Below are positions 1 through 8,866 of a stretch of DNA of 64,000 nt, one piece after another. The notes under the pieces were generated by a model. The model did not search any database. It was given only the letters and a program-made list of their open reading frames with translations, and was not told where the DNA came from. Source of the DNA: an uncultured Prevotellaceae bacterium (GTDB lineage: Bacteria; Bacteroidota; Bacteroidia; Bacteroidales; Bacteroidaceae); contig OMWH01000016.1 of assembly GCA_900314755.1 (NCBI GenBank), forward strand, positions 1 through 64,000, in the 5' to 3' direction. The first letter of the stretch is position 1. Each line of letters opens with the position of its first letter. Position numbers and translations under genes: made by a program.

Positions 1-208
1 TATTATATATATATAATATATTATATATATATAATAATATAATTAAACATAAGGTCAGAATCTCAATTTCATTACTGAGATTCTGAGACTGAGACTATTC
101 CAGGCTAAGACAGTGAGATAGTGGGGAACATTTTGGGAACACGGGGTCATACAAGCCCCCTGTTTAGGGGTTATTTTTGTTTTTGTGTATATATGATGCC
201 AACAATGG
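1..208. repeat. AT-rich low-complexity tract and hairpin, no gene seen
   Basis: The first 50 bases are almost pure alternating TA. Positions 55-65 and 76-86 form an 11-bp perfect inverted repeat with a 10-base loop. On the minus strand it lies about 120 bases beyond the stop of the acetyltransferase gene and is followed by a moderately T-rich stretch, so it could be a weak terminator for that gene. No convincing coding sequence is seen here; the short open frames look random. Confidence 0.5.
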
Positions 209-703
209 TCAGAGGGTTTTGATGATTTTGGCGGGATTGCCACCGACTACTGCGTTGTCGGGGACATCCTTGGTGACTACGGCACCAGCGGCTACGACGG
301 CATTGCGGCCTATGGTGACACCGGGACAGATGATGGCTCCGATGCATATCCACGCATTCTCCTTGATGGTCACCTGACCGAAATGAAACAGGTCGTGCCT
401 GTCGTAGAGGTCGTGATCAACAGTGACTATCTTCACCTCGGGACCTATCAGCACATTGTCTTCTATCACTACCCTACCCGGCGAGAGGATGGTGGCTCCC
501 TTGTTGATGGTCACATTCTTCCCGAAGGTCATCCGGCATCCGCAATCGCAATAGAAGGGTGACACAACGACGACACTATCGTCTAATGCACACTGAAACA
601 ATTCCTCCAGCAGTCCCTTGTAATCGGGGTCGGTGGGTTTTCTTGCCGAGATTTTGAGGCATAGTTCATGACTACGTATCATCTCTGCCTCTACGTTGCG
701 CAT
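209..703 (-). CDS. Hexapeptide-repeat O-acetyltransferase (maltose/galactoside acetyltransferase-like)
   Basis: The product resembles LacA/Maa-type acetyltransferases, which move an acetyl group from acetyl-CoA to a sugar hydroxyl in the cytoplasm. The C-terminal half is a left-handed beta-helix of imperfect hexapeptide repeats, with the family's motif TVDHDLYDRHD (catalytic His region) and the typical end GGNPAKIIK. The substrate cannot be read from the sequence. The start is uncertain. The open frame runs upstream to a TTG at 784, but that lies inside the -7 box at 782-789, so it cannot be used from that promoter. The first ATG is at 703. The conserved-looking SDPRM just before this ATG hints that a non-ATG start slightly upstream is possible. 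The gene is monocistronic and divergent from the lipoprotein gene at 941. Confidence 0.8.
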   Translation of the reverse strand: MRNVEAEMIRSHELCLKISARKPTDPDYKGLLEELFQCALDDSVVVVSPFYCDCGCRMTFGKNVTINKGATILSPGRVVIEDNVLIGPEVKIVTVDHDLYDRHDLFHFGQVTIKENAWICIGAIICPGVTIGRNAVVAAGAVVTKDVPDNAVVGGNPAKIIKTL

Positions 704-781
704 ACGAGGGTCGCTCTTGCGTCCTGTTCCCGTGGCATCTATGGTGTCAAACTTATTACAATTCTTATTAATTCTTGGGTG

Positions 782-789
782 CAAAAGTA
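782..789 (-). promoter_or_regulatory. Bacteroidetes -7 box, acetyltransferase promoter
   Basis: TACTTTTG on the minus strand matches the TAnnTTTG -7 consensus of the Bacteroidetes primary sigma factor. It lies about 80 bases upstream of the ATG at 703 and argues against the TTG start at 784. Confidence 0.6.
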
Positions 790-906
790 ATAAATTTGCC
801 GTAAATTTGGTATTATTTTGTCCTATGAAATAAAAGAAGTAATCAGGCTAAGACAAAAAACAAAACTTTTTTGGTCAAAAATATGGTTTACATCATGTTT
901 TTTAGT

Positions 907-914
907 TATCTTTG
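907..914 (+). promoter_or_regulatory. Bacteroidetes -7 box, promoter of the secreted-protein operon
   Basis: TATCTTTG followed by GCACC, 27 bases upstream of the ATG at 941. It is the only clear promoter before the four plus-strand genes that run to 5898. Confidence 0.7.
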
Positions 915-940
915 CACCGTAATTAGAAAAAGAACAGAAG

Positions 941-2083
941 ATGAAAAAGAATCTGATAATAGCCATTGCTGCATTAGCGATGGTGTCATGTAGTGAGAAG
1001 AAATTCCATGTAGAGGGAAATATCACCAATGCCAAGGACTCCGTGCTCTATTTTGAGAACGTGGGACTGGAGGAGGTCGCTGTCGTCGACTCCGTGAAGC
1101 TGGACGAGGACGGTGCGTTCTCTTTTTCTAAGGAGCAGACACCAGCCCCAGAGTTCTACCGCCTGCGTATTGCCGACCAGATCATCAATGTGAGCATCGA
1201 CTCTACCGAGACCGTTACCGTCAAGGCACAATATCCGCAGATGGCGACACAGTATGAGATCAGCGGTTCCGACAACTGCTCGAAGATCAAGGAGCTGACC
1301 CTGAAGCAGATCAACCTGACACAGCGTGCCATTGCCATCTCGCAGGATGACGCCCTCAGCGTCGACGAGTCGAATGACAGTATCCTGAACATGATCAAGG
1401 CATACAAACAGGACGTGAAGACCAACTATATCCTCAAGGAGCCCAACCGCTCGTACGCCTATTTCGCCCTGTTCCAGGCTTTAGGGAACACGCTGATCTT
1501 CAATCCCCGCTCTGATAAGGACGATATCAAGCTCTTCGCTGCCGTCGCCACCAGTTGGGACACCTACTATCCCGGTTCTGAGCGTGGTGCCAACCTGCAT
1601 AACATCGCCATTGAGGGGATGAAGAACGTTCGTATCGTAGCCCAGAACGAGGCACGTACCATTGACGTGAACCAGATTTCCGCCACCGGACTGATAGATA
1701 TTGTACTGCCCGACAACAAGGGGCAGGTGCGTAAGTTAAGTGACCTGAAGGGAAAAGTGGTCATCCTCGATTTCCACTTGTTCGGTATAGAGAAATCACC
1801 AGAGCGTATTCTCCTGTTGCGTGAACTGTATAACAAGTATCATGCACAGGGACTGGAGATCTACCAGGTGTCACTGGATCCTGACGAGCACTTCTGGAAA
1901 CAGCAGACCGCCGCACTGCCATGGATCAGTGTACGTGACCCGCAGGGACTGGACTCTCAGACACTCATTACCTATAACATACAAGGACTGCCTGACTATT
2001 TCCTCATCAGCAGAGACAACGCCCTCTATAAGAGAGCCGCTCAGGTGAAGGACCTGGAGGCAGAGATCAGAAGTCTGCTTTGA
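941..2083 (+). CDS. TlpA-like lipoprotein with DUF4369-type N-terminus, lacking the CxxC motif
   Basis: The protein starts with a lipoprotein signal ending in MVSC (lipidated Cys at residue 17), so it should be anchored in the cell envelope. Residues about 20-120 resemble the DUF4369 domain common in front of Bacteroidetes thioredoxin-like proteins. Residues about 240-380 have the thioredoxin/AhpC-TSA fold pattern (GKVVILDFHLFG, then QVSLD, then a late GLPDYFLI cis-Pro region). Where family members carry WCxxC, this protein reads FGIEKSP, so both redox cysteines are absent. Thiol-disulphide exchange is therefore unlikely, and a binding or structural role is inferred. It is the first gene of an operon with the small secreted protein, the DUF3160 protein and the CapA-like protein. 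Confidence 0.85.
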   Translation: MKKNLIIAIAALAMVSCSEKKFHVEGNITNAKDSVLYFENVGLEEVAVVDSVKLDEDGAFSFSKEQTPAPEFYRLRIADQIINVSIDSTETVTVKAQYPQMATQYEISGSDNCSKIKELTLKQINLTQRAIAISQDDALSVDESNDSILNMIKAYKQDVKTNYILKEPNRSYAYFALFQALGNTLIFNPRSDKDDIKLFAAVATSWDTYYPGSERGANLHNIAIEGMKNVRIVAQNEARTIDVNQISATGLIDIVLPDNKGQVRKLSDLKGKVVILDFHLFGIEKSPERILLLRELYNKYHAQGLEIYQVSLDPDEHFWKQQTAALPWISVRDPQGLDSQTLITYNIQGLPDYFLISRDNALYKRAAQVKDLEAEIRSLL

Positions 2084-2123
2084 GAGGTGAGAGGTGAGAG
2101 GTAAGAGGTGAGAGGTGAGAAGT
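2082..2123 (+). repeat. Six 7-bp tandem repeats (GAGAGGT) over a gene start
   Basis: Six consecutive heptamers begin at 2082, 2089, 2096, 2103, 2110 and 2117. Units 1, 2, 3 and 5 are exact GAGAGGT; units 4 and 6 have one change each. The array begins in the stop codon of the upstream gene and contains the GTG start codon of the next gene (2108), together with its purine-rich ribosome-binding region. Gain or loss of one unit would change both frame and spacing. Confidence 0.9.
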
Positions 2124-2605
2124 GGCTATTGACGATAGGGTGCTGGCTGGTTGCCACCCATGCTTTGGGGCAGAGGTTCTCCCTGGAACAGAAGAATGAC
2201 ACACTGTCGTTTCTGTCGCTGAAGACCGACTCGACCTATGATAAATGGAGACTGCCATACCCCGTTTACCGGTTCTGCACAGGGGATGTGGATGGTGACG
2301 GCAGTATCGATGCGATGGTGGGTGTCATCAAGAGCACCCGTTACTATCAGGAGAAAGGGCACAGACTCTTTATCTTCAAGAACTACCACGGACTGGTGCG
2401 TCCCCTCTGGCTCGGTTCCAAGTTAGGAGGAATCTTAGAGGACTTCCGTTTCAAGGACGGACTTATCAGGAGCCTCGAACGTACGACAGACGGGAAATAT
2501 GTGGTGGCGGAGTACCGCTGGGACCATTTCGGCATGGCTTTTGAGCGGTTTCTGGGTAAGAATGTCACCAGACCGGCTGCACTGGAAATATTTAATCATG
2601 ACTAA
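2108..2605 (+). CDS. Small secreted protein of unknown function
   Basis: The product is about 165 residues with an N-terminal signal peptide ending near ALGQ. A run DVDGDGSIDAMVG looks like the calcium-binding loop of FG-GAP/dockerin-type segments. I recognise no further domain. An in-frame TAA at 2102 forces the start to be downstream, so GTG at 2108, inside the heptamer array, is the best choice; TTG at 2129 is possible but would shorten the signal peptide. The gene lies 24 bases after the lipoprotein gene and 15 before the DUF3160 gene, so it is in the same operon. Its function is unknown. Confidence 0.7.
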   Translation: MRGEKWLLTIGCWLVATHALGQRFSLEQKNDTLSFLSLKTDSTYDKWRLPYPVYRFCTGDVDGDGSIDAMVGVIKSTRYYQEKGHRLFIFKNYHGLVRPLWLGSKLGGILEDFRFKDGLIRSLERTTDGKYVVAEYRWDHFGMAFERFLGKNVTRPAALEIFNHD

Positions 2606-2620
2606 TAAACCATTTTGCCT

Positions 2621-5017
2621 ATGAAAAAGTTGTTGTTGATGATGGTGACGCTGTGTCTGACCATCAGCGTAAGTGCCCAAGAGGAGAAGCGGAAACCGTT
2701 CATTCTTCCCGGTAAGGCGAAGATCAATGTGGAGTCGCTGAAAACCAAGCTGCCCCTCAACATTGATGTCAACAGTCTGTCACTCTCCGAGGTGCGCATC
2801 TTGCGTAATGCCATAGCAGCCCGTCAGGGATATCTCTTCATGAGCAGTGACCTGCGTGGTGTCTTCGCATCTACCACATGGTATGAGAGTATCGCCGAAG
2901 ACAGGTTGGACAAAGAGCAAAACGGGATGGCTACCCCCATCAAGTACACCCCTGCCGAGCAGGCTTTCGTCAAGAGACTGCAAGCCCGTGAGAATGAGCT
3001 GAAGGCACAGAACAACAAGGTGCCTGCGGGAATGATGACCAATATGGACAATATCGTCAACCCCTTCAGTCTTTCTGACTTTGACCCGCAACTCTACAAG
3101 GCGATAGCCAAGAACGGGTTCGCCATCGTACCTGCTAACGAGAACCAGCTCTTCCAGATTTATGAGAATAACGACTACCGGGAGTTCCCCAGTTTTGTGA
3201 CGACAGACCTCTACCTGCAGGCGTTCCATATGTTCTTCGACTGTCTGCTGAAAGAGACGGAGCAAGAGAAACTGTCACCCATGGTGACGGATTTCGTGAA
3301 ACGCAACTATGAGCTGCTTACGAAAATGGCTGCCAACACAACCGACAAGAAAGTGAAGGAAGCTGCGGAATACTGTGCGGCATACTATGCCATCGCCTAT
3401 GAGCTGAACGAAGGGGAATCACTGCCCGTGGCTGCCAAATACACGGAATTGGTGAAGGAGGAGATCAAACATGTGAGCGATGCGGAGAGCTGCCCCTCGG
3501 AATTCCTGAGATATACCGTCGCCTACCAGCGTCCAGCCTTCCCCTATGCGCTCTACCGTCCTCGTGGACATTATACTCGCTCAGAGACGCTGCAACGCTA
3601 TTTCCGCACGATGATGTGGTTGCAGAACGTGCCCTTTGAGATGGAGAATGACGAGGAGCTGCGCTATGCGCTGATGATGGCAGAGACGATCTGTCAGGAC
3701 GCTTCTCTCTCGAAGATGTATCAGAACCTGACAGAGCCTATCACCTACCTGATGGGACTGCCCGACGATGTCAGCATCACACAGGTCTACAAGGAACAGA
3801 AGGCATTCGGCACTGTCCAGCAGATTTTCAACTCCAAAAAGAACATGGAGCAGGTGTGCAAGGCTCTGATGAAGATCACGGACCAGCAGACACGCATCAA
3901 ACCGAAGTTTGCGGTGACCAGTCCCTATAAGGTACGCCTGATGCCCCAACGCTATATGCCCGATGCGGAGGTGTTGCAGGAAATGGTGGATTACGAAAGC
4001 AATCCCACCTTGCGTGCGGTACCTACCGGACTTGACGTGATGGCTGCTATCGGTATTTCTGCTGCTGAGCGCATACTCATACAGGAACTGAAGGAACAAG
4101 AGAACTGGAACCAGTTCACACCCAATCTCCTTCGCATGAAACAACGGATGGGTACCATCGACTGGGACCAGACGGTTGCCAATAAATGGATTGCCTCTTT
4201 GAAGGATGTGAATAGCAAGAATGCCAACTACCCGAGATTCATGCAGACACCCCAATGGGACAAGAAGAACCTGAATGCGGCACTTGCCTCATGGGCGGAG
4301 CTGAAGCATGACGCCATCCTCTATGCCAAACAGCCATTCGGTGCTGAGTGTGGTGGCGGCGGTTTGCCGGAACCCTACACCCGTGGCTATGTAGAACCCA
4401 ATGTCGCTTACTGGACAAAGGCGATTCACCTCATCGATGCCACGATGGACGTGCTGAAGAAGTTTGACCTCGTGACGGAAAAGGCTACCACGACCTCTCG
4501 TGACCTGCGTGAACAAGCAGAGTTCTTACTGAGCTGCAGTGAGAAGGAGCTGGCAGGCAAGAAACTCTCAGAGCAGGAATACCGGCAGATAGAGGCTATC
4601 GGCTCAGTCTTTGAGAATATCACCCTTGACCTCGTCCGTGAGCCAGACCAGGAACTCTACGGCTGGTATAGCGTACAAGGTGCCGACAAGTCGGTGGCTG
4701 TCGTTGCCGATGTGTATACCGCTAATTCTTTCAACAACCCCAATAAGTCGGTACTGTATGAGGCAGTTGGTCCTGCCCACCAGATTTATGTGGTCGTTGA
4801 GATTGAGGGCTATCTCTACCTCACCCGTGGTGCCGTGTTCAGCTATCGTGAGTTCGAGGACGACTTACAGGCACCACGCCATACCGACGAGGAGTGGCAA
4901 CAGGAGTTGGAAAGCCAGCCTAACAAGGGCATTCCCAGTTGGATGGAGGAGATTATCGTACCTCTCGGCGGTAAGAACCTCGACAACGAGTATATCTTCT
5001 ATAGCTCAGGATGCTGA
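2621..5017 (+). CDS. Secreted DUF3160 protein with N-terminal YARHG domain
   Basis: About 798 residues with a signal peptide (MKKLLLMMVTLCLTISVSAQ). After a short linker there is a YARHG-type domain (LSLSEVRILRNAIAARQGY, around residues 55-100), then a long domain matching DUF3160 over the rest of the protein. DUF3160 proteins are large predicted extracytoplasmic proteins of unknown biochemical function. The frame opens at a TTG two codons upstream (2615), but the ATG at 2621, which starts a typical signal peptide, is preferred. The 3' end overlaps the CapA-like gene by 7 bases, so the two are probably translationally coupled. Confidence 0.85.
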   Translation: MKKLLLMMVTLCLTISVSAQEEKRKPFILPGKAKINVESLKTKLPLNIDVNSLSLSEVRILRNAIAARQGYLFMSSDLRGVFASTTWYESIAEDRLDKEQNGMATPIKYTPAEQAFVKRLQARENELKAQNNKVPAGMMTNMDNIVNPFSLSDFDPQLYKAIAKNGFAIVPANENQLFQIYENNDYREFPSFVTTDLYLQAFHMFFDCLLKETEQEKLSPMVTDFVKRNYELLTKMAANTTDKKVKEAAEYCAAYYAIAYELNEGESLPVAAKYTELVKEEIKHVSDAESCPSEFLRYTVAYQRPAFPYALYRPRGHYTRSETLQRYFRTMMWLQNVPFEMENDEELRYALMMAETICQDASLSKMYQNLTEPITYLMGLPDDVSITQVYKEQKAFGTVQQIFNSKKNMEQVCKALMKITDQQTRIKPKFAVTSPYKVRLMPQRYMPDAEVLQEMVDYESNPTLRAVPTGLDVMAAIGISAAERILIQELKEQENWNQFTPNLLRMKQRMGTIDWDQTVANKWIASLKDVNSKNANYPRFMQTPQWDKKNLNAALASWAELKHDAILYAKQPFGAECGGGGLPEPYTRGYVEPNVAYWTKAIHLIDATMDVLKKFDLVTEKATTTSRDLREQAEFLLSCSEKELAGKKLSEQEYRQIEAIGSVFENITLDLVREPDQELYGWYSVQGADKSVAVVADVYTANSFNNPNKSVLYEAVGPAHQIYVVVEIEGYLYLTRGAVFSYREFEDDLQAPRHTDEEWQQELESQPNKGIPSWMEEIIVPLGGKNLDNEYIFYSSGC

Positions 5018-5898
5018 AGACAATGTTATTCGCTATGCTGATGGTCACAGACTCCGTGTCTGTGACCATCACTGGTGATATCCTGCTGGACCGTGGTGTC
5101 CGTAAGGTGATAGAACAGAAGGGGGCGGATGCGGTGTTCTCTCCCTTTGTCGATTCGGTGTTTCAAAGCAGCGATATCGTCATCGGCAACCTGGAGTGTC
5201 CTGCCACAAAGATCAAGGAGCCCTCGTTCAAGCAGTTTATCTTCCGTGCCGAGCCGGAATGGCTCTTCACCTTGAAACGGCATGGGATCACCCATCTCAA
5301 CCTTGCCAATAACCATAGCGTCGACCAGGGGAGGGCAGGACTGGTGGACACCAGGGAGAATGTCGTCTCAGCAGGTATGATTCCCATTGGGGCAGGACAT
5401 ACCATGGAGGAAGCCGCCAGACCGGTACTCCTGACCTCCTCCCCCCGGAAGGTTTACGTATTGGCTTCTCTGCAACTGGCATTGGAGAATTTTGCCTATC
5501 TGTCCGAAAAGCCCTCTGTCAGTCAAGAGGATTTTGACACGTTGGTGGAGCGTGTCAGACATCTTCGGTCGTCAGACCCCGACAGCTATATCATCGTCAC
5601 CTTGCACTGGGGAGGTGAGCATACACTACAACCCGTCACTATCCAGCGGGTAAGGGCTCATCAGTTGATAGACGCAGGTGCCGATGCCCTCATAGGTCAT
5701 CATACCCATACCCTCCAAACGATAGAGGAATATAAAGGGAAGCCCATCTATTATAGTATCGGCAATTTCATCTTCGACCAGCGGAAGCCTGTCAACACCA
5801 GGGCATGTATGGTGAAACTGACTATTACGAAAGAATCGTCCCACGTGGAGACGATTCCTGTAGAGATTATCAAATGTGTGCCCTGCCGGGGACGTTAG
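5011..5898 (+). CDS. CapA/PgsA-family metallophosphoesterase-like protein
   Basis: This belongs to the PGA_cap family (CapA of poly-gamma-glutamate capsule synthesis), which has a calcineurin-like metallophosphoesterase fold. Metal-binding and core motifs visible in order are TGDILLD, GNLECP, LANNHSVDQG, LHWGGEH and GHHTHTLQ, followed by YSIGNFIFDQ. No capB/capC genes are nearby, so a capsule role is not supported, and many Bacteroidetes encode solitary members of unknown substrate. The hydrophobic start is short, so export is uncertain. It overlaps the DUF3160 gene by 7 bases at its start, and its stop overlaps the convergent hydrolase gene by 4 bases. Confidence 0.85.
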   Translation: MLKTMLFAMLMVTDSVSVTITGDILLDRGVRKVIEQKGADAVFSPFVDSVFQSSDIVIGNLECPATKIKEPSFKQFIFRAEPEWLFTLKRHGITHLNLANNHSVDQGRAGLVDTRENVVSAGMIPIGAGHTMEEAARPVLLTSSPRKVYVLASLQLALENFAYLSEKPSVSQEDFDTLVERVRHLRSSDPDSYIIVTLHWGGEHTLQPVTIQRVRAHQLIDAGADALIGHHTHTLQTIEEYKGKPIYYSIGNFIFDQRKPVNTRACMVKLTITKESSHVETIPVEIIKCVPCRGR

Positions 5899-6719
5899 AA
5901 ACTATTCAGCCAAGCCTTCAGCTCCAGCATCATCTCATAATGATAGGTGAACGACTGCAGACTGCCGAAGCCATGACCGCCTGTGGGATAGATATGCATG
6001 GTGGCAGGCACCTTGCTCTGGCAGAGTTCCTCGTAATAAAGGACACTGTTGAGGGGTGGCACCGCCCTGTCGTCATTGGCAAGGACGATAAAGGCACGGG
6101 GGGTAGAGGCAGTGACATGCTGCTCGTTACAGAACTGGTTCAGCAGCTTACGCTTAGGTTTCTTGCCCAGCAGATTCTCACGGGAGCCCTTATGGGTAGT
6201 CCCCTGCTCCATCGTTATCACAGGATAGAACAATATCTGGAAGTCTGCTGCGGCATCGCCTTTGGAATGAGTGGCAACAGTAGAGGCAAGATGCCCACCT
6301 GCCGAGAATCCCATGATACCGACCTGCCGGGGATTGATGTCCCAGGTGGCAGACATACGGCGTACCAGTCGCATCGCCTCCTCCGCATCCTCCAGAGGAA
6401 CCTGCCATACCCCATGAGGCATGCGGTATTTCAGTACGATGACGGCAACACCCTGGGCGTTGAAGAAAGGTGCCCACGACGTACCCTCCTTCTCGAAAGA
6501 AAGATGCTGATAGCCTCCTCCCGGACAGATAACGACAGCACGACCTGTTGCCACGCTCTTCGATGGCAGGAAAACGGTGACCTTTGCCAAATCGTTCGGA
6601 TCGCCATTGGAAGTCTTAGGACCAGAAGGCCATAAATCCATTTCCAGCCCCTGCTGTGCAGATGACGATACGGCAACAAGCAGCATTGTACAAATCAATA
6701 AAGATTTCTTCATTTTCAT
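5895..6719 (-). CDS. Secreted alpha/beta hydrolase (acetyl-esterase/lipase-like)
   Basis: About 274 residues with a signal peptide (MKMKKSLLICTMLLVAVSSSAQ). It has the alpha/beta hydrolase motifs CPGGGY (oxyanion region), GFSAGGHLAS (nucleophile Ser elbow) and a late TGGHGFG that supplies the catalytic His. Members of this group deacetylate xylan or other carbohydrates; the substrate here is inferred only. A clear homologue with the same motif order lies inside the mobile element at 24026-24868. The gene has its own -7 box at 6742-6749, divergent from the sialate O-acetylesterase gene, and a second carbohydrate esterase next door supports a glycan deacetylation role. Confidence 0.85.
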   Translation of the reverse strand: MKMKKSLLICTMLLVAVSSSAQQGLEMDLWPSGPKTSNGDPNDLAKVTVFLPSKSVATGRAVVICPGGGYQHLSFEKEGTSWAPFFNAQGVAVIVLKYRMPHGVWQVPLEDAEEAMRLVRRMSATWDINPRQVGIMGFSAGGHLASTVATHSKGDAAADFQILFYPVITMEQGTTHKGSRENLLGKKPKRKLLNQFCNEQHVTASTPRAFIVLANDDRAVPPLNSVLYYEELCQSKVPATMHIYPTGGHGFGSLQSFTYHYEMMLELKAWLNSF

Positions 6720-6741
6720 ATTTTCTTACCTTTGTTGCTTG

Positions 6742-6749
6742 CAAAGATA
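6742..6749 (-). promoter_or_regulatory. -7 box, alpha/beta hydrolase promoter
   Basis: TATCTTTG on the minus strand, 23 bases upstream of the ATG at 6719. It is back to back with the plus-strand box at 6761-6768. Confidence 0.65.
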
Positions 6750-6760
6750 CAAAAATTCAT

Positions 6761-6768
6761 TATCTTTG
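6761..6768 (+). promoter_or_regulatory. -7 box, sialate O-acetylesterase promoter
   Basis: TATCTTTG followed by GCAGC, 30 bases upstream of the ATG at 6798. The two divergent -7 boxes are only 11 bases apart. Confidence 0.65.
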
Positions 6769-6797
6769 CAGCAATTTTAGACTAAAAACTTTTAACG

Positions 6798-8258
6798 ATG
6801 TATAAACGAATTCTGTCATTAGCGGTTCTTGCTACCCTTACCATGAGTATGCAGGCAAAAGTAAAGTTGTCGCATTTGGTAGGCGACAACATGGTGATTC
6901 AACAGCAAACTGATGTCCGCCTCTGGGGATGGGCAAAACCTAACAGCACGGTAACAGCTACCGTTTCATGGAGTCAGGAGAAGTCGACCGTGAAAGCGGG
7001 TAAGGACGGTCAGTTCCTGTTGACCGTCAAGTCGCCTAAGGCATCCTACACGCCTCTGAGTATCACCTTCAATGATGGGGATGGTTCAGTCACTATTAAT
7101 AATGTACTCGCGGGCGAGGTGTGGGTCTGTGCAGGACAGTCGAACATGGAGATGCCTGTCAAAGGTTTTGGCATGTGTCCTGTCAAGGATTATAACCATC
7201 ACGTCTTGGATGCTGTTAACTCCAAGGGTGTGCGTAGTATCAAGATTCCCAGTGTGATGTCGTCCAAACCGCTGAATGACGCACAGGCAGCATGGCGTGT
7301 ATGCAGTCCAAAGACAGTCAGTGAGTTCTCTGCTACGGGTTATTTCTTTGCCCGTCTGCTCAGTCGTACACTCGACATGCCCGTGGGTATCATCGAGGCG
7401 AACAAAGGCGGTACCCGTGTGGAGAGCTGGTTGACAAAGGAGAACTTAGAGAAATATACCAATGACCCTACCGACTCCGTGGAGATTTGCAAGAAATGGT
7501 CACAATGGGACTACCATCGCTCCCTGCTTTGGGGCAATGGTACTTTTAATCCTATCCTGAAAGCTACTGTGAAGGGTATTCTCTATTATCAAGGATGCTC
7601 TAATGTCGGTGACCCCGGTGACCAGTACTCTCAACGCATGAAACTGCTGGTAGAGCAGTGGCGCAAGCAGTTCGGACTGGGTGAGATACCTTTCTATTTC
7701 GTACAGATCGCACCCTATGCCTATGACGATGACAACGTCAACGGCATCAGCGGTGCTAAACTGCGTGAGCAGCAATACAAGGCAAGCCAGATTATCCCCA
7801 ACAGTTCCCTGGTATGTACCAACGACCTCGCTTATCCTTATGAGACGACCCAGATTCATCCTGCCCAGAAACAACCGGTGGGTGAGCGTCTTGCCTTCAC
7901 GGCACTTAACCGTGACTATGGCTATGAGACTATCCAGTATAAGAGTTCCGCCTATAAAGATATGAATATCAAGAACGATACCGTCTTTATCCATTTGCAG
8001 GACAACTACTGGTGTGACGCACCCTTCGAGAAGATGGAGGGTTTTGAGATTGCTGGCGAGGACAAGGTCTTCTATCCTGCCACTGCCAAACATTTCTGGC
8101 AGCCAGGTGGAGGCTATTGGGATGAGGCTATCATCATCACCTCACCTAAGGTCAAGAAGCCTGTTGCCGTGCGCTACTGCTTTAAGAACTTCCAACTTGG
8201 TAATGTGAAGAATGGCGGTAACCTGCCATTGTTCCCCTTCAGAACAGATAATTGGTAA
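6798..8258 (+). CDS. Sialate O-acetylesterase family protein (SGNH/SASA)
   Basis: About 486 residues with a signal peptide (through SMQAK). The first ~100 residues form a beta-rich lead-in domain (MVIQQQTDVRLWGWA). The SASA/SGNH domain follows, with the nucleophile in GQSNME near residue 115, the second block NKGGTRVESW, and a late TQIHPAQKQPVGERLA giving the catalytic His. Members remove O-acetyl groups from sialic acids or plant glycans in the periplasm. The stop codon shares a base with the start of the NUDIX gene (TAATG), so the two are co-transcribed and probably coupled. Confidence 0.88.
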   Translation: MYKRILSLAVLATLTMSMQAKVKLSHLVGDNMVIQQQTDVRLWGWAKPNSTVTATVSWSQEKSTVKAGKDGQFLLTVKSPKASYTPLSITFNDGDGSVTINNVLAGEVWVCAGQSNMEMPVKGFGMCPVKDYNHHVLDAVNSKGVRSIKIPSVMSSKPLNDAQAAWRVCSPKTVSEFSATGYFFARLLSRTLDMPVGIIEANKGGTRVESWLTKENLEKYTNDPTDSVEICKKWSQWDYHRSLLWGNGTFNPILKATVKGILYYQGCSNVGDPGDQYSQRMKLLVEQWRKQFGLGEIPFYFVQIAPYAYDDDNVNGISGAKLREQQYKASQIIPNSSLVCTNDLAYPYETTQIHPAQKQPVGERLAFTALNRDYGYETIQYKSSAYKDMNIKNDTVFIHLQDNYWCDAPFEKMEGFEIAGEDKVFYPATAKHFWQPGGGYWDEAIIITSPKVKKPVAVRYCFKNFQLGNVKNGGNLPLFPFRTDNW

Positions 8259-8782
8259 TGGAACATCCTTTAGAGAAATTTGCTTACTGCCCGATTTGCG
8301 GCAGTAAGCATTTCATTATCAATAACTTCAAGAGCAAGCGATGTGAGAGCTGCGGCTTTGTCTATTATGCCAACCCGTGTGCTGCCACAGCTGCCTTTAT
8401 TGTCAATGACAGACAAGAGATGCTGGTGGTACGCCGTGCCAAAGAGCCTGCTAAGGGAACGCTTGACCTGCCAGGTGGTTTCGTGGACATGTATGAGACG
8501 GCAGAAGAGGGCATGCGCCGTGAGATCAAAGAGGAGACGGGCTTGGAGATAGACCATATAGAGTATCTTTTCTCCAGTCCCAATGTCTATATGTATAGCG
8601 GACTAGGTGTCCATACCATTGATATGGACTATCTGGTACATGTCCCGAATCATTGTCAAGTGCATGCTGCTGACGATGCCGCCGCATGTATGTGGATACC
8701 TATTGCGGACATTCATCCGGAAGAGTTTGGACTGCTTAGTATTCGTCATGCTGTAGAACGTTTCTTGACCCTGAATCGTTAA
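8258..8782 (+). CDS. NUDIX hydrolase with N-terminal zinc ribbon
   Basis: About 174 residues. The N-terminus carries two CxxC pairs (YCPICG and RCESCG), a zinc ribbon as in NudC/YjaD-like proteins. The NUDIX box is complete: G-F-V-D-M-Y-E followed seven residues later by REIKEETG. It hydrolyses a nucleoside diphosphate-linked substrate, which cannot be specified. The start was placed at the ATG overlapping the preceding stop (TAATG) rather than at a GTG two codons earlier. Why a nucleotide hydrolase sits with a glycan esterase is unclear; it may only be transcriptional coupling. Confidence 0.9.
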   Translation: MEHPLEKFAYCPICGSKHFIINNFKSKRCESCGFVYYANPCAATAAFIVNDRQEMLVVRRAKEPAKGTLDLPGGFVDMYETAEEGMRREIKEETGLEIDHIEYLFSSPNVYMYSGLGVHTIDMDYLVHVPNHCQVHAADDAAACMWIPIADIHPEEFGLLSIRHAVERFLTLNR

Positions 8783-8831
8783 GAAAAGCAAAAATCCACT
8801 ATATATATAAGGTGTAACCAAACTTTTTCTC

Positions 8832-8839
8832 TACTTTTG
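8832..8839 (+). promoter_or_regulatory. -7 box, topA promoter
   Basis: TACTTTTG followed by GCAGCCC, 27 bases upstream of the topA ATG at 8867. Confidence 0.65.
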
Positions 8840-8866
8840 CAGCCCGAAACTTAATTTATCGAGTAT

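Noticed and set aside
3581..4255. 224-codon minus-strand frame in the DUF3160 gene
   Set aside because: Antisense shadow of a well-supported secreted protein gene.
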